DNA of 64,000 nt from Pseudomonas sp. (GCA_007713455.1 VMRT01000001.1:310001-374000); one strand, 5' to 3'; counted from the first letter of the stretch, positions 46,656-58,817 are shown. Notes: generated by a model not told the origin, from the letters alone. Numbers and translations: made by a program.

Positions 46656-49022
46656 ATGAAACGTCTGCTGCTACCTGCGGTTATCTCCGCATTGATGATC
46701 GCCGAAGTTCACGCTGAGTCCTTCACTATTTCCGATATCCGGGTCAATGGCCTGCAGCGGGTTTCCGCCGGCAGCGTATTCGGCGCTCTGCCTTTGAACG
46801 TGGGTGAGCCTGCCGATGACAATCGCCTCGTCGATGCCACTCGTGCGCTCTTTCGAACCGGTTTCTTTCAGGATATTCAGCTGGGGCGGGATGGCGATGT
46901 GCTGGTCATCAGCGTAGTCGAGCGACCATCCATTTCCGGCATCGAGATCGAAGGCAACAAGGCGATCAAGACCGAAGATCTGCTGTCAGGTTTGCAGCAG
47001 TCCGGTCTGGCCGAAGGGGAAATCTTTCAGCAGGCCACGCTCGAGGGTGTACGTAATGAACTGCAGCGCCAGTACGTTGCCCAGGGGCGCTATTCGGCGA
47101 CCATCGAAACCGAGGTCATTTCGCAGCCGCGTAATCGGGTGGCGTTGAAGATCAAGATCAACGAAGGCTCGGTGGCGGCGATCAAGCACGTCAATATCGT
47201 GGGCAATTCTGTCTTCGCGGACGAAGATCTGGTGGATCTGTTCGAGCTGAAGACCACAAACTGGCTGTCGTTCTTCCGCAACGACGACAAGTACGCGCGT
47301 GAAAAGCTCTCCGGTGACCTGGAACGCCTGCGCTCGTATTACCTGGATCGCGGTTACATCAACATGGATATCACCTCGACCCAGGTATCCATAACGCCAG
47401 ACAAGAAGCACGTCTATGTCACCGTGAACATCGACGAAGGCGAGCGCTATACCGTGCGCGACGTCAAGCTGAGCGGTGATCTCAAGGTTCCGCAGGAAGA
47501 GATCGAGGCGCTGTTGCTGGCAAAAGAAGGTCAGGTGTTCTCGCGCAAGGTGATGACTACCACCTCCGAGCTGATTACCCGGCGCTTGGGTAACGAAGGC
47601 TATACCTTTGCCAACGTCAACGGTGTTCCTGAAGCTCACGACGAAGACAATACGGTGTCGATCACGTTCGTCGTCGATCCGGGTAAGCGTGCGTACGTCA
47701 ATCGCGTCAATTTCCGCGGGAATACCAAGACCGAAGATGAAGTGCTGCGTCGCGAGATGCGCCAGATGGAAGGTGGTTGGGCGTCGACCTATTTGATCGA
47801 CCAATCCAAGACTCGTCTCGAGCGCCTGGGCTTCTTCAAGGAAGTGAACGTAGAAACGCCGCAGGTTCCAGGTACGGATGATCAGATCGACGTCAACTAC
47901 AGCGTCGAGGAGCAACCGTCCGGTTCGATCATGGCCAGCATCGGTTTTGCGCAGAACGCAGGCCTGATTCTGGGTGGCTCCATCAGCCAGAACAACTTCC
48001 TCGGTACCGGTAATCGGGTCTCCCTGGGCTTGACCCGCAGCGAATACCAGACGCGTTACAACTTCGGTTTCGTCGACCCCTACTGGACCGAAGACGGTGT
48101 CAGCCTGGGGTATAACGCCTTCTATCGCACCACCGATTACGACGAGCTCGATTACGACGTTTCCAGTTATTCGGTGGATAGCCTTGGTGGCGGCATCAAC
48201 ATCGGCTACCCGATCAGCGAGACGTCTCGACTGTCATTCGGCCTGACTGTGCAGCAGGATGATCTTGATACTGGCCGTTATACCGTGGACGAGATCTTCA
48301 AGTTCATGGAAGAGGAGGGCGACAGCTTCCTCAATTTCAAGGCATCTGCAGGCTGGTCCGAGTCGACCCTCAATCGCGGCGTGCTCGCAACTCGCGGTCA
48401 TTCGCAGAGCCTGGTATTCGAAAGCACGATTCCGGGTAGCGACCTGTCCTTCTACAAGCTCGACTACAACGGCCAGCTGTTCGTGCCGATGAGCAAGGAC
48501 TACACCCTGCGCATGCATACGCGCCTGGGTTACGGGGATGCCTACGGCTCGACCTCGAGCCTGCCGTTCTACGAGCATTACTATGCCGGCGGCTTCAACT
48601 CGGTACGCGGCTTCGAGGATAGCAGCCTTGGCCCGCGTAGCACGCCTAGCCGAGGTGAAGGTAATCCTGGCGGACAGCCTGGAACGATTCGCGATCCTGA
48701 CCAAGACCCGCTCCCGTTCGGTGGTAACGTACTCATCCAGGGGGGCTTGGAAGTGCTGTTCCCCATGCCGTTCGTCAAGGATCAGCGCTCGCTGCGTACT
48801 TCAGTGTTCTGGGACGTAGGTAATGTGTACAACACCAATTGCCCAACAGAGTCGAGTAATTGCAGCGATATCGACTTCGGCGATATGGCCAGCTCGGTGG
48901 GTGTAGGTCTGACCTGGATTACCGCAATGGGCCCGCTGAGCTTCAGTCTGGCTATGCCGGTGGTCAAGCCGGACGAGGCCGATACTCAGGTATTCCAGTT
49001 CTCGCTGGGACAAACGTTCTAA
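46656..49022 (+). CDS. bamA: Outer-membrane protein assembly factor BamA
   Basis: The 788-residue protein is the essential core of the BAM complex that inserts beta-barrel proteins. A signal peptide ends near residue 20 (AEVHAES). Five POTRA repeats follow to about residue 420. The 16-strand barrel ends in QVFQFSLGQTF with the C-terminal Phe needed for barrel recognition. AAAGGA precedes the ATG. Follows rseP and precedes skp. Confidence 0.98.
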   Translation: MKRLLLPAVISALMIAEVHAESFTISDIRVNGLQRVSAGSVFGALPLNVGEPADDNRLVDATRALFRTGFFQDIQLGRDGDVLVISVVERPSISGIEIEGNKAIKTEDLLSGLQQSGLAEGEIFQQATLEGVRNELQRQYVAQGRYSATIETEVISQPRNRVALKIKINEGSVAAIKHVNIVGNSVFADEDLVDLFELKTTNWLSFFRNDDKYAREKLSGDLERLRSYYLDRGYINMDITSTQVSITPDKKHVYVTVNIDEGERYTVRDVKLSGDLKVPQEEIEALLLAKEGQVFSRKVMTTTSELITRRLGNEGYTFANVNGVPEAHDEDNTVSITFVVDPGKRAYVNRVNFRGNTKTEDEVLRREMRQMEGGWASTYLIDQSKTRLERLGFFKEVNVETPQVPGTDDQIDVNYSVEEQPSGSIMASIGFAQNAGLILGGSISQNNFLGTGNRVSLGLTRSEYQTRYNFGFVDPYWTEDGVSLGYNAFYRTTDYDELDYDVSSYSVDSLGGGINIGYPISETSRLSFGLTVQQDDLDTGRYTVDEIFKFMEEEGDSFLNFKASAGWSESTLNRGVLATRGHSQSLVFESTIPGSDLSFYKLDYNGQLFVPMSKDYTLRMHTRLGYGDAYGSTSSLPFYEHYYAGGFNSVRGFEDSSLGPRSTPSRGEGNPGGQPGTIRDPDQDPLPFGGNVLIQGGLEVLFPMPFVKDQRSLRTSVFWDVGNVYNTNCPTESSNCSDIDFGDMASSVGVGLTWITAMGPLSFSLAMPVVKPDEADTQVFQFSLGQTF

Positions 49023-49070
49023 CATTGCGGCGTGATGCCTCAGTGTTTTCTTTCAGGAGTGGTGTTTACC

Positions 49071-49574
49071 GTGCGTAAGTTGACTCAACTGTTTTTCGTC
49101 GTTGCCGCGCTGGTAGCGACCCCAGCATTTGCCGAAATGAAGATCGCCGTCATGAACTATCAGATGGCGCTGCTTGAGTCGGATGCGGCCAAACGTTACG
49201 CGGTCGACGCGGAGAAGAAGTTCGGCCCCCAACTGAGCAAGCTGAAAACACTCGAAAGCGACGCCAAGCGTATTCAGGATCGCCTGGTAAAGGACGGCGA
49301 CAAGATGCAGCAGGCCGAGCGTGAACGTCTGGAGCTCGAATTCAAGCAAAAGGCCCGTGACTTCCAGTTCCAGTCCAAGGAATTGAACGAGGCAAAGGCT
49401 GTGGCGGATCGGGACATGCTCAAGCAGCTCAAGCCGAAGCTTGATCAGGCTGTCGAAGAAGTCATCAAGAAGGGCAACTACGACCTGGTGTTCGAGCGTG
49501 GTGCCGTGGTGGATGTCAAACCGCAGTTCGATATCACCCGCCAGGTCATCGAGCGCATGAATCAGCTGCGCTGA
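49071..49574 (+). CDS. skp: Periplasmic chaperone Skp/OmpH
   Basis: A 167-residue chaperone carries unfolded outer-membrane proteins through the periplasm to BAM. The signal peptide (about 1-20, [17 protein letters not shown]) is followed by a charged helical coiled-coil region, KYV-like segments and [21 protein letters not shown] chose GTG 49071, 11 bases after AGGAG; the frame start at 49032 is less suitable. Two bases separate it from lpxD. Confidence 0.95.
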   Translation: MRKLTQLFFVVAALVATPAFAEMKIAVMNYQMALLESDAAKRYAVDAEKKFGPQLSKLKTLESDAKRIQDRLVKDGDKMQQAERERLELEFKQKARDFQFQSKELNEAKAVADRDMLKQLKPKLDQAVEEVIKKGNYDLVFERGAVVDVKPQFDITRQVIERMNQLR

Positions 49575-49575
49575 T

Positions 49576-50634
49576 ATGGCAGGCGCAGTCTATACACTCG
49601 GCCAGCTGGCCGAGGAACTGGGTGGCACCCTGCGCGGCGATGCTGACCAGGCTATTAGCGGGCTCGCTACCCTGCAGGAGGCGGGCCCGGCGCATTTGAG
49701 CTTCCTTGCCAATGCTCAGTATCGCAAGTACCTGTCGACCACCCAGGCCGCCGCGGTGTTGTTGGCTCCCGCTGATGCTGAAGGCTACGAAGGCGCGGCA
49801 ATTGTCATTAGCGACCCCTATCTGGCTTATGCGCGCGCGTCGCACCTGTTCGAGACTCGACCGGTAGCGAATAGCGGCATTCACCCGACGGCGGTGGTCG
49901 CTGCCGATGCTTATGTAGATTCGTCGGCCAGCATTGGTCCCTATGTGGTGATCGAGTCCGGCGCAACCATCGAGGCGGATGTGGTGATCGGTGCGCAGTC
50001 ATTCGTCGGCGCCCGTAGCCGAATCGGCGCTGGCGGGCGACTCGCACCGCGAGTCACGCTTTATCACGACGTGCAGATCGGTAAGCGCGTGGTGATCCAG
50101 TCCGGTGCCGTGATCGGTGGTGAGGGGTTCGGCTTCGCCAAGGAAAAAGGTGCCTGGCAGAAGATCGCTCAAATCGGCGGTGTGCGTATCGGGGATGATG
50201 TGGAGATTGGCTCGAATACCACCATCGACCGCGGCGCCCTTTCCGATACGCTGATCGGCAACGGCGTGAAGCTAGATAATCAGATCATGATCGCGCACAA
50301 CGTGCAGATCGGTGACAACACGGCGATGGCTGGCTGTGCCGGCATCTCCGGTAGCACCAAGATCGGACGCAGTTGCATGATCGCCGGTGGCGTCGGCATG
50401 GTTGGGCACATCGAAGTGTGCGACAACGTGTTCGTGACGGGTATGACGATGGTCACGCGCTCGATCACGGAACCCGGAAGCTACTCCTCGGGCACGGCGA
50501 TGCAGAATGCTGCCGATTGGAGAAAGAGTGCGGCGCGTATTCGTCAGTTGGATGACATGGCTCGCCGGCTGCAACAGCTGGAGAAAAGCCTGGCTACCGT
50601 GACTCAGGGTCAGAATCCGGCTTCTGATGCCTGA
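49576..50634 (+). CDS. lpxD: UDP-3-O-(3-hydroxyacyl)glucosamine N-acyltransferase
   Basis: A 352-residue acyltransferase adds the second hydroxyacyl chain to UDP-glucosamine in lipid A synthesis. An N-terminal uridine-binding domain is followed by a left-handed beta-helix of hexapeptide repeats from about 100 to 300. It contains [19 protein letters not shown] and ends with a short coiled-coil tail. Confidence 0.97.
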   Translation: MAGAVYTLGQLAEELGGTLRGDADQAISGLATLQEAGPAHLSFLANAQYRKYLSTTQAAAVLLAPADAEGYEGAAIVISDPYLAYARASHLFETRPVANSGIHPTAVVAADAYVDSSASIGPYVVIESGATIEADVVIGAQSFVGARSRIGAGGRLAPRVTLYHDVQIGKRVVIQSGAVIGGEGFGFAKEKGAWQKIAQIGGVRIGDDVEIGSNTTIDRGALSDTLIGNGVKLDNQIMIAHNVQIGDNTAMAGCAGISGSTKIGRSCMIAGGVGMVGHIEVCDNVFVTGMTMVTRSITEPGSYSSGTAMQNAADWRKSAARIRQLDDMARRLQQLEKSLATVTQGQNPASDA

Positions 50635-50737
50635 GCTTACCGTCTGATCCGGTTTTTTTCGGGGTTAATGCCTGTCAGTGCTCGCGCGGGCTTTCAGCGC
50701 AGGCGGCCCTATACTTTTTTACAGGCTCTTTCCTGAC

Positions 50738-51178
50738 ATGATGGATATCAACGAGATTCGCGAATATTTGCCTCACCGCTACCCGTTCCTGCTGGTGGAC
50801 CGTGTGACGGAGATGGACGTCGAGGCCAAGCGCGTTCGTGCCTACAAGAACGTGACCATCAACGAACCGTTCTTCAATGGGCATTTTCCACAGCATCCGA
50901 TCATGCCAGGCGTGCTGATCATCGAAGCCATGGCGCAGGCGGCCGGTCTGCTTGGTTTCAAGATGATGGGCGTCAAGCCAGCCGATGGCACGCTTTACTA
51001 TTTCGTCGGCTCTGACAAGCTGCGCTTCCGTCAGCCGGTGGTTCCGGGCGATCAGTTGGTCCTGGAAGCTTCCTTCATCAGCGCCAAACGCGGCATCTGG
51101 AAGTTCGATTGTCGTGCCAGCGTCGAGGGCAAGCCGGTCTGCTCGGCAGAAATCATCTGCGCGGAACAGAAGATATGA
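50738..51178 (+). CDS. fabZ: 3-hydroxyacyl-ACP dehydratase FabZ
   Basis: The 146-residue hot-dog-fold enzyme dehydrates 3-hydroxyacyl-ACP in fatty acid synthesis. Catalytic H49 is in [14 protein letters not shown], with E63 in [12 protein letters not shown]. The start ATG 50738 gives [20 protein letters not shown] 50741 is also possible. Overlaps lpxA by four bases (ATGA). Upstream there is a TATACT hexamer (50710), perhaps a -10. Confidence 0.97.
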   Translation: MMDINEIREYLPHRYPFLLVDRVTEMDVEAKRVRAYKNVTINEPFFNGHFPQHPIMPGVLIIEAMAQAAGLLGFKMMGVKPADGTLYYFVGSDKLRFRQPVVPGDQLVLEASFISAKRGIWKFDCRASVEGKPVCSAEIICAEQKI

Positions 51179-51951
51179 GTTTGATCGACCCTCGCGCCAT
51201 CATCGACCCTGCGGCTCGCTTGGCGGATGACGTCCAGGTCGGCCCATGGTCGATCATTGGTCCGGACGTCGAAATTGGCGAGGGTACGGTGATCGCGTCG
51301 CATGTGGTCATCAAAGGGCCGACCCGTATCGGTCGGCACAATCGCATCTATCAGTTCTCCTCGGTTGGCGAAGATACGCCGGATCTGAAGTACAAGGGTG
51401 AGCCGACGCGCCTGGTGATCGGCGATCACAACGTGATTCGCGAGGGTGTCACCATCCATCGCGGCACCGTGCAGGATCGCTCCGAAACCACCCTCGGTGA
51501 TCACAACCTGATCATGGCTTATGCTCACATCGGCCACGACAGCGTGATCGCCAATCATTGCATTCTGGTCAACAACACCGCGCTGGCCGGTCACGTCCAT
51601 GTGGGCGACTGGGCCATTCTCTCCGGTTACACCCTGGTGCATCAGTTCTGCCATATCGGCGCCCATAGTTTTTCCGGCATGGGCACGGCGATCGGCAAGG
51701 ATGTACCGGCGTTTGTCACCGTGTTCGGCAATCCGGCTGAGGCGCGCAGCATGAACTTCGAGGGCATGCGTCGTCGTGGCTTCAGCGCCGAAGCCGTTCA
51801 CGCCCTGCGCAACGCTTACAAGGTCGTCTACCGCAAGGGTTTGACCGTGGAGGCCGCACTCACCGAGCTGGCCGAAAGTGCAGCGGCATTCCCCGAGGTT
51901 GCGATCTTCCGCGACTCGATCCAGGCTTCAACTCGTGGCATCACCCGCTGA
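51175..51951 (+). CDS. lpxA: UDP-N-acetylglucosamine acyltransferase LpxA
   Basis: The 258-residue trimer-forming acyltransferase starts lipid A synthesis by adding a 3-hydroxyacyl chain to UDP-GlcNAc. Hexapeptide repeats fill the first two-thirds. The catalytic His is probably H121 in [16 protein letters not shown]. The fabZ end overlaps by 4 bases. Confidence 0.97.
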   Translation: MSLIDPRAIIDPAARLADDVQVGPWSIIGPDVEIGEGTVIASHVVIKGPTRIGRHNRIYQFSSVGEDTPDLKYKGEPTRLVIGDHNVIREGVTIHRGTVQDRSETTLGDHNLIMAYAHIGHDSVIANHCILVNNTALAGHVHVGDWAILSGYTLVHQFCHIGAHSFSGMGTAIGKDVPAFVTVFGNPAEARSMNFEGMRRRGFSAEAVHALRNAYKVVYRKGLTVEAALTELAESAAAFPEVAIFRDSIQASTRGITR

Positions 51952-51952
51952 G

Positions 51953-53086
51953 ATGAACCGGCCGCTCAGGGTTGCCTTGGTAGCCGGGGAGTCCTCCGGT
52001 GACATCCTTGGTGCGGGCCTGATGCAGGCGCTGAAGGCTCAGCACGCGAATGTCGAATTCATCGGGGTCGGCGGCTCGCGCATGCAGGCCGAAGGGTTGC
52101 AGTCGTACTTTCCGCTCGAGCGTCTGGCAGTGATGGGCCTGGTCGAAGTGCTCGGTCGTTTGCCGGAGCTGCTGGCCCGCCGCAAACGCCTGGTGGACAC
52201 GCTGATCCAGCAGCGGCCGGATGTATTCATCGGCATCGACGCACCGGACTTCAATCTCGGGCTTGAGCTCAAGCTGCGCGGCGCCGGAATCAAGACCGTG
52301 CACTACGTCAGTCCGTCGGTCTGGGCCTGGCGTCAGAAGCGGGTACTGAAGATCCGTGACGCCTGCGATCTGATGCTCACGCTGTTTCCGTTCGAGGCCA
52401 GGTTCTACGACGAGCACCAGGTACCTGTTCGCTTCGTCGGTCATCCCCTGGCTGATGCCATTCCGCTTTGCGCCGATCGTGCCGCGGCGCGGCAAGCGCT
52501 CGGATTGCCAGCGGATGGCCTGGTCGTCGCGCTGATGCCCGGTAGCAGGGGCGGCGAAGTCGCTCGACTGGGGGATCTGTTCCTTTCCGCTGCCGAGCGG
52601 TTGCGCGCCATGCGTCCCGGGATTCGTTTTGTCATGCCTTGCGCCAGCCCCGAGCGGCGGCTGCAGCTTGAGCAGATGCTGGTTACTCGTGATTTGCCGC
52701 TGACCCTGCTCGATGGCCGGTCCCATGAGGCATTGGCCGCCTGCAACGCCGTGTTGATTGCTTCCGGTACGGCAACGCTTGAGGCGCTGTTGTTCAAGCG
52801 TCCTATGGTGGTGGCCTACAGCGTAGCGCCAATGACTTACCGCATCCTCCGGCGGCTGGTGAAGAGCCCCTATGTTGCGCTTCCCAACCTGCTGGCCCAG
52901 CGTCTGCTGGTTCCCGAGTTGCTGCAGGACGCCGCTACCCCCGAAGCGCTTGCGCAGTCTCTGTCGCCACTGCTGGACGATGGTGACGTGCAAACCGAAG
53001 GCTTCGACAGTATTCATCGCACCCTGCGTTGCGATGCGTCGAGTCAGGCCGCCGATGCCGTGTTGCGCCTGGTTGGAGTTCGTTGA
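51953..53086 (+). CDS. lpxB: Lipid A disaccharide synthase LpxB
   Basis: The 377-residue GT19 enzyme joins UDP-diacylglucosamine to lipid X. Segments [38 protein letters not shown] and [15 protein letters not shown] are hallmarks. It starts one base after the lpxA stop and ends in the TGATG shared with rnhB. Confidence 0.97.
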   Translation: MNRPLRVALVAGESSGDILGAGLMQALKAQHANVEFIGVGGSRMQAEGLQSYFPLERLAVMGLVEVLGRLPELLARRKRLVDTLIQQRPDVFIGIDAPDFNLGLELKLRGAGIKTVHYVSPSVWAWRQKRVLKIRDACDLMLTLFPFEARFYDEHQVPVRFVGHPLADAIPLCADRAAARQALGLPADGLVVALMPGSRGGEVARLGDLFLSAAERLRAMRPGIRFVMPCASPERRLQLEQMLVTRDLPLTLLDGRSHEALAACNAVLIASGTATLEALLFKRPMVVAYSVAPMTYRILRRLVKSPYVALPNLLAQRLLVPELLQDAATPEALAQSLSPLLDDGDVQTEGFDSIHRTLRCDASSQAADAVLRLVGVR

Positions 53087-53724
53087 TGCAGTTCGGACTC
53101 GATTTCAATCTGGTCGAAGAGCTAGTTGCCGGCGTCGACGAGGTCGGACGCGGGCCGCTGTGTGGTCCTGTAGTGACCGCCGCAGTGATCCTCGATCCGG
53201 CGCGTCCGATCGAAGGCCTCAACGACTCGAAAAAGCTGAGCGAAGCCCGTCGTGAAGCGTTGTTCGACGAGATCTGCGAAAAGGCGGTGGCGTGGTGCAT
53301 TGCCCGAGCCGAGGTCGAAGAGATCGATCAGCTGAATATCCTTCACGCCACGATGCTCGCCATGCAGCGTGCGGTTGATGGACTGAGTGTCACGCCGCGG
53401 CTGGCACTCATTGATGGCAATCGGTGCCCTCAGCTGAACGTGCCCAGCGCACCGGTGATCCAGGGCGACAGTCAGGTGCCGGCTATCGCTGCGGCATCCA
53501 TCCTGGCCAAGGTCAGTCGTGATCGCGAAATGCAGGTCCTGGATCTCAGCTATCCGGGTTATGGGCTGGCCGGGCACAAGGGGTATCCGACTCCAAGCCA
53601 TCTGGAGGCGCTTCGTCGGCTTGGGCCAACGCCCATTCATCGGCGCTCTTTCGCCCCCGTGCGTACGCTGCTTGAGCAGGCAGTTGTCGAGACCGACATC
53701 CCGGCCAGCGTGCTGCTGGTCTAG
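53086..53724 (+). CDS. rnhB: Ribonuclease HII
   Basis: A 212-residue enzyme that cuts RNA in RNA/DNA hybrids and removes single ribonucleotides. Catalytic D18 and E19 are in [16 protein letters not shown]; the [13 protein letters not shown] and [15 protein letters not shown] segments are typical. It overlaps the lpxB stop by one base. Confidence 0.97.
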   Translation: MQFGLDFNLVEELVAGVDEVGRGPLCGPVVTAAVILDPARPIEGLNDSKKLSEARREALFDEICEKAVAWCIARAEVEEIDQLNILHATMLAMQRAVDGLSVTPRLALIDGNRCPQLNVPSAPVIQGDSQVPAIAAASILAKVSRDREMQVLDLSYPGYGLAGHKGYPTPSHLEALRRLGPTPIHRRSFAPVRTLLEQAVVETDIPASVLLV

Positions 53725-53837
53725 CTGGTAACTGTACGCGGGCCAGCCAGGTGCTTCATGAGGTCCTGGGCCGCCGAACACCCTTTTGCCGTGTCGGCTA
53801 CCGTTAGCGCGGTCGCCAGCCCGTCCGTGCTTTCCGG

Positions 53838-53843
53838 TACAAT
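53838..53843 (+). promoter_or_regulatory. Candidate -10 element for dnaE
   Basis: TACAAT followed by CCCGCGC, 37 bases before the dnaE start. There is no -35 of good quality. Confidence 0.4.
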
Positions 53844-53879
53844 CCCGCGCTTGTCGTTCTGCCAGCTCAAGGTCTGTTC

Positions 53880-56800
53880 ATGCCTGTTTCCTTCGTCCAT
53901 CTACGTCTGCATACCGAGTACTCGCTGGTCGATGGGCTGGTTCGGGTCAAGCCGCTGATCAAGGCGGTCGCGGCAGGTGGCATGCCGGCAGTGGCGGTGA
54001 CCGACATGAGCAATATGTGCTCGCTGGTCAAGTTCTATAAGGCCGCGCAGGGCGCCGGCATAAAGCCGATTTGCGGTGCCGATATCTGGATGGCTGGTTG
54101 TGACGAGGACGGTCCTCTCAGCCGCTTGACCTTGCTGGCGATGAATCCCAAGGGGTATCGCAATCTCACCGAGTTGATCTCTCGCGGCTGGACCGAAGGC
54201 CAGCGCAACGATCTGGTGATCATCGAGCGTGACTGGGTCAAGCAGGCCGCCGAAGGTGTGATCGCCTTGTCTGGCGCCAGGGAAGGAGAGGTCGGCCAGG
54301 CGCTGCTCAATGGCGACGAAGCATTGGCCGAATCGCGTCTGGCTGAATGGCGCGATGTGTTTGCCGACCGCTTCTACCTGGAAGTTCAGCGCACCAGCCG
54401 AGTCAATGACGAAGAGTATCTGCACGCTGCAGTCGCGCTCGCCGAGCGCAGCGGTACGCCGCTGGTCGCGACGAACGACGTGCGTTTCCTCAAGCAGGAA
54501 GACTTCGAGGCCCACGAGACCCGCGTATGTATCGGTGAAGGCCGAACTCTGGACGATCCGCGGCGGCCGCGTACCTACTCTGATCAGCAGTATCTGAAGA
54601 CTCCGGCAGAGATGGCCGAGCTGTTCAGCGACCTCCCCGAGGCGCTGGAAAACACCGTCGAGATCGCCAAGCGCTGCAACATCGAAGTGCAGTTGGGCAC
54701 CTACTTCCTGCCGAACTTCCCCGTGCCCGAGGGCATGACCATCGACGACTACCTGCGTCAGGTGTCGTTCGAAGGGCTGGAAGAACGCCTCGAGGTGCTG
54801 CTACCCAAGGACACTCCTGACTACGAGGCGAAGAAGCAGGTCTACATCGATCGCCTTGAGTTCGAGCTGGGCACCATCATCCAGATGGGCTTCCCCGGTT
54901 ACTTCCTGATCGTTATGGACTTCATCAAGTGGGCGAAGAACAACGGCGTACCGGTCGGCCCAGGTCGTGGCTCGGGTGCCGGCTCACTGGTCGCCTACGT
55001 GCTGAAGATCACCGACCTCGATCCGCTGGCCTATGACCTGCTGTTCGAGCGCTTCCTCAACCCCGAACGTATTTCCATGCCCGACTTCGACGTCGACTTT
55101 TGCATGGATGGTCGCGACCGGGTCATCGATTACGTGGCCGAGGCATATGGCCGTAATGCGGTCAGCCAGATCATCACCTTCGGTACCATGGCGGCCAAGG
55201 CCGTGGTGCGCGACGTGGCGCGGGTGCAGGGCAAGTCCTACGGCCTGGCTGATCGGTTGTCGAAGATGATTCCCTTCGAAGTCGGCATGACGCTGGAAAA
55301 GGCCTACGAAATGGAGGAGCCGCTGCGCGACTTCCTCGCCGTTGACGAGGACGCCCGGGAAATCTGGGAGATGGCGCTCAAGCTCGAAGGTATTACTCGC
55401 GGTACCGGTAAGCACGCCGGTGGTGTGGTGATCGCGCCAACCAAGCTCACCGACTTCGCGCCGATCGCTTGCGACGAGGAGGGTGGCGGCCTGGTGACCC
55501 AGTTCGACAAGGACGACGTCGAGCAGGCCGGTCTGGTGAAGTTCGACTTCCTCGGCCTGCGGACGCTGACCATCATCAAGTGGGCGTTGGAAACCATCAA
55601 CCGCGAACAGGCCAAGAAGGGCCTGGAGCCGATCAACATCGACTTCATCCCGCTGGATGACAAGCCAACCTACCAGTTGCTGCAGAAGGCCGAGACCACC
55701 GCGGTATTCCAGCTCGAATCCCGCGGTATGAAGGAGCTGATCAAAAAGCTCAAGCCCGACTGCCTGGAAGACCTGATCGCACTGGTGGCGCTGTTCCGTC
55801 CCGGTCCGTTGCAATCGGGCATGGTGGACGACTTCATCAACCGCAAGCACGGGCGTGCCGAAGTCTCCTATCCACACCCGGACTACCAGTACGCCGGGCT
55901 GGAGCCAGTGCTCAAGCCCACCTACGGCATCATCCTGTACCAGGAACAGGTGATGCAGATCGCACAGGTCATGGCCGGCTATACGCTGGGTGGTGCGGAC
56001 ATGCTGCGCCGCGCCATGGGCAAGAAGAAGCCCGAGGAGATGGCCAAGCAGCGCGGTGGTTTCATCGAAGGCTGTTCCAACAATGGCATCGATAAAGAAC
56101 TTTCAGGCAACATCTTCGACCTGGTAGAGAAGTTCGCCGGTTACGGTTTCAACAAGTCGCACTCGGCGGCCTACGGTCTGGTTTCCTACCAGACGGCCTG
56201 GCTCAAGGCGCACTACCCGTCGCCGTTCATGGCTGCCGTGCTCTCGGCGGATATGCACAATACCGACAAGGTGGTGATCCTCATCGAGGAATGCCGCAGC
56301 ATGAAGCTGCGCATCGACCCGCCCGATGTGAACATTTCCGAGTTCAAGTTCACCGTCAACGATGACGGCCGTATCGTTTATGGCCTAGGTGCAGTCAAGG
56401 GCGTGGGCGAGGGGCCGGTCGAGGCTATCGCTGAATGTCGTGCTGAAGGTGGGTCATTCAAGGACCTGTTCGACTTCTGCGCGCGGATCGACCTGAAACG
56501 GATCAACAAGCGTACCCTTGAGGCGCTGATTCGCTCCGGTGCGCTGGATCGTCTGGGTCCGTATTTCTTCGAAGAGGTCAAGGCCTATCAGGCCAACATC
56601 GACCGCAATCGGGCGGTTTTGCTGGCGGCGATGGAAGAAGCGGTGCAGGCCGCGGAGCAAACGGCGCGCAGCGCTGAGAGCGGCCACATGGACCTGTTTG
56701 GCGGCTTGTTCGCCGAGCCCGAAGCTGACGTCTACGCCAACCACCGCAAGGCGCGCGAGCTGTCTCTGAAGGAGCGTCTTAAAGGTGAAAAGGACACCCT

Positions 56801-57401
56801 TGGCCTCTATCTCACTGGTCACCCGATCGATGAATACGAGGGCGAGGTGCGGCGCTTCGCACGCCAGCGCATCATCGATCTGCGTCCGGCTCGCGATACC
56901 CAGACGGTCGCCGGGTTGATCGTCAACCTGCGGGTGATGAAGAACAAGAAGGGTGACAAGATGGGTTTCATCACCCTGGACGACCGCTCCGGGCGCATCG
57001 AGGCCTCGCTGTTCGCCGAAGCCTTCAATACGGCTCAGGCACTGCTACAGACCGATGCGCTGGTGGTGGTCGAAGGTGAAGTCAGCAACGACGATTTCTC
57101 CGGTGGCCTGCGTCTGCGTGCCAAGCGGGTGATGAGCCTGGAAGAAGCGCGCACCGGTCTGGCCGAGAGCTTGCGGGTCAAGGTCGGCAGCGATGCGCTC
57201 AGGGGTGACCGGGTGCGCTGGCTGGCAGACGTCTGTGGTCGTCATCGCGGGGCCTGCCCGATCACTCTGGAGTACACCGGTAGCGACGCCAAGGCGCTGT
57301 TGCAGTTTGGCGAGAGCTGGCGAATCGATCCGGCGGATCACTTGATTCAGGCATTGCGTGACCAGTTCGGGCGCGACAACGTCTTCCTGCAATACCGATA
57401 G
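53880..57401 (+). CDS. dnaE: DNA polymerase III subunit alpha
   Basis: The 1173-residue replicative polymerase. The PHP domain is at the start ([15 protein letters not shown]). The catalytic aspartates are D402 and D404 in PDFDVDF. Palm and fingers follow, then a tandem helix-hairpin-helix, an OB-fold ([21 protein letters not shown], about 1010-1030) and a tau-binding tail. The length matches Pseudomonas DnaE1. Confidence 0.98.
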   Translation: MPVSFVHLRLHTEYSLVDGLVRVKPLIKAVAAGGMPAVAVTDMSNMCSLVKFYKAAQGAGIKPICGADIWMAGCDEDGPLSRLTLLAMNPKGYRNLTELISRGWTEGQRNDLVIIERDWVKQAAEGVIALSGAREGEVGQALLNGDEALAESRLAEWRDVFADRFYLEVQRTSRVNDEEYLHAAVALAERSGTPLVATNDVRFLKQEDFEAHETRVCIGEGRTLDDPRRPRTYSDQQYLKTPAEMAELFSDLPEALENTVEIAKRCNIEVQLGTYFLPNFPVPEGMTIDDYLRQVSFEGLEERLEVLLPKDTPDYEAKKQVYIDRLEFELGTIIQMGFPGYFLIVMDFIKWAKNNGVPVGPGRGSGAGSLVAYVLKITDLDPLAYDLLFERFLNPERISMPDFDVDFCMDGRDRVIDYVAEAYGRNAVSQIITFGTMAAKAVVRDVARVQGKSYGLADRLSKMIPFEVGMTLEKAYEMEEPLRDFLAVDEDAREIWEMALKLEGITRGTGKHAGGVVIAPTKLTDFAPIACDEEGGGLVTQFDKDDVEQAGLVKFDFLGLRTLTIIKWALETINREQAKKGLEPINIDFIPLDDKPTYQLLQKAETTAVFQLESRGMKELIKKLKPDCLEDLIALVALFRPGPLQSGMVDDFINRKHGRAEVSYPHPDYQYAGLEPVLKPTYGIILYQEQVMQIAQVMAGYTLGGADMLRRAMGKKKPEEMAKQRGGFIEGCSNNGIDKELSGNIFDLVEKFAGYGFNKSHSAAYGLVSYQTAWLKAHYPSPFMAAVLSADMHNTDKVVILIEECRSMKLRIDPPDVNISEFKFTVNDDGRIVYGLGAVKGVGEGPVEAIAECRAEGGSFKDLFDFCARIDLKRINKRTLEALIRSGALDRLGPYFFEEVKAYQANIDRNRAVLLAAMEEAVQAAEQTARSAESGHMDLFGGLFAEPEADVYANHRKARELSLKERLKGEKDTLGLYLTGHPIDEYEGEVRRFARQRIIDLRPARDTQTVAGLIVNLRVMKNKKGDKMGFITLDDRSGRIEASLFAEAFNTAQALLQTDALVVVEGEVSNDDFSGGLRLRAKRVMSLEEARTGLAESLRVKVGSDALRGDRVRWLADVCGRHRGACPITLEYTGSDAKALLQFGESWRIDPADHLIQALRDQFGRDNVFLQYR

Positions 57402-57589
57402 CGGCCAGCATCGAGTTATCGCCAGGAAAACTGGCGCATGACCCGGCCACTACCCAAGCGACCCGATCTTGATCGAGTCATGATTGCGAACATTTTTTGT
57501 TCGACCTGAATGCGTCCGTCCCGTAAGGTAGGGCGCAAAAAACGGAACAGCTTCCCGGCCCCCCGGCCGTCGACGCATGACGGATGACT

Positions 57590-58540
57590 ATGAACCCGAA
57601 TTTTCTCGATTTCGAACAGCCGATCGCCGACCTGCAAGCCAAGATCGAAGAGTTGCGCCTGGTTGGTAATGACAATTCGCTGAACATTGGCGATGAAATC
57701 ACCCGCCTGCAGGATAAGAGCGAGTCGCTCACCGAGAGCATCTTCGGCAATCTGACCAGCTGGCAGATCGCACGTTTGGCCCGGCACCCGCAGCGGCCCT
57801 ACACCCTCGACTACATCAACCACCTGTTCACCGAGTTCGAAGAACTGCACGGTGATCGCCACTTCTCCGACGACGCCGCCATCGTCGGTGGCATTGCGCG
57901 TCTGGACGACCAGCCGGTGATGATCATCGGCCACCAGAAGGGCCGTGAAGTCCGCGAGAAGGTACGCCGCAACTTCGGCATGCCGCGTCCGGAGGGCTAC
58001 CGCAAGGCATGCCGTCTGATGGAGATGGCCGAGCGCTTCAAGATGCCAATCCTCACCTTCATCGACACCCCCGGCGCTTATCCGGGTATCGACGCCGAAG
58101 AGCGCAACCAGAGCGAAGCCATCGCCTGGAACCTGCGCGTGATGGCGCGGCTGAAAACGCCGATCATCGCCACTGTCATCGGTGAAGGCGGTTCCGGTGG
58201 TGCACTGGCCATCGGTGTCTGCGACCAGCTGAACATGCTGCAGTACTCCACCTACGCGGTGATCTCGCCGGAAGGCTGCGCCTCGATTCTCTGGCGCACC
58301 GCCGACAAGGCACCCGAAGCGGCCGACGCCATGGGCGTGACTGCCGAGCGCCTGAAGGACCTCGGGATCGTCGACAAGGTGATTTCCGAGCCCCTGGGCG
58401 GCGCGCATCGCAACCCGGCCGTCACCGCGGCTTCGCTGCGTGACGAACTCAGGACTCAGCTGGAAATGCTCAAGGCGCTGGATACCGACGCGCTGCTGGA
58501 GCGCCGCTACGCGCGCCTGATGAGCTACGGTATCGCCTGA
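57590..58540 (+). CDS. accA: Acetyl-CoA carboxylase carboxyltransferase subunit alpha
   Basis: The 316-residue subunit carries the carboxyl transfer to acetyl-CoA, first step of fatty acid synthesis, paired with AccD. Segments [42 protein letters not shown] and [15 protein letters not shown] are family hallmarks. ATG 57590 begins [16 protein letters not shown], as is usual for Pseudomonas; the frame start is two codons earlier. The 188-base gap from dnaE has a small CGAACA/TGTTCG hairpin. Confidence 0.97.
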   Translation: MNPNFLDFEQPIADLQAKIEELRLVGNDNSLNIGDEITRLQDKSESLTESIFGNLTSWQIARLARHPQRPYTLDYINHLFTEFEELHGDRHFSDDAAIVGGIARLDDQPVMIIGHQKGREVREKVRRNFGMPRPEGYRKACRLMEMAERFKMPILTFIDTPGAYPGIDAEERNQSEAIAWNLRVMARLKTPIIATVIGEGGSGGALAIGVCDQLNMLQYSTYAVISPEGCASILWRTADKAPEAADAMGVTAERLKDLGIVDKVISEPLGGAHRNPAVTAASLRDELRTQLEMLKALDTDALLERRYARLMSYGIA

Positions 58541-58565
58541 TCGGATGCCGTTTTGTCCGCTGCAG

Positions 58566-58595
58566 AAACCCCGCCTACCCGGCGTGGTTTTTCGT
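58566..58595. terminator. Terminator after accA
   Basis: AAACCCCGCC and GGCGTGGTTT pair with one mismatch around a 5-base TACCC loop, with TTTTT on the plus-strand side. Confidence 0.7.
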
Positions 58596-58682
58596 TTCCG
58601 GGCCTGTTCAGACGGGGTCCAGCAACAGGCGCAGCGGCATCATCGGCGAGCGCTGAACCCCTGGCGTATGTAGCTTTATAGG

Positions 58683-58817
58683 GCGGGTGAAACCCGCGCG
58701 GTTACACCTCACCGCCCGACAAACGAAACCCTGCCTCGCGGCGGGGTTTCGTTTTTTCTGGGCCTTGCATCGCTCTTACAACAAGGCGGAGGGCCACGTT
58801 CGGCGGGTGTCACCCGC
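58683..58817. repeat. REP-like inverted doublet
   Basis: The palindrome GCGGGT-GAA-ACCCGC (58683-58697) recurs as GCGGGT-GTC-ACCCGC (58803-58817). When the second is read on the minus strand, both units have the same flank (TA-GAG or TA-GGG before GCGGGT). The two are therefore in opposite orientation with a 105-base centre. This is the layout of REP pairs (REPIN) in Pseudomonas genomes. Recurrence elsewhere in the genome must be checked. Confidence 0.55.
58724..58757 (+). terminator. Second terminator-type hairpin
   Basis: A 12-base stem CGAAACCCTGCC / GGCGGGGTTTCG with loop TCGC, followed by TTTTTT on the plus side. It shares its stem sequence type with the previous terminator. Confidence 0.8.
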
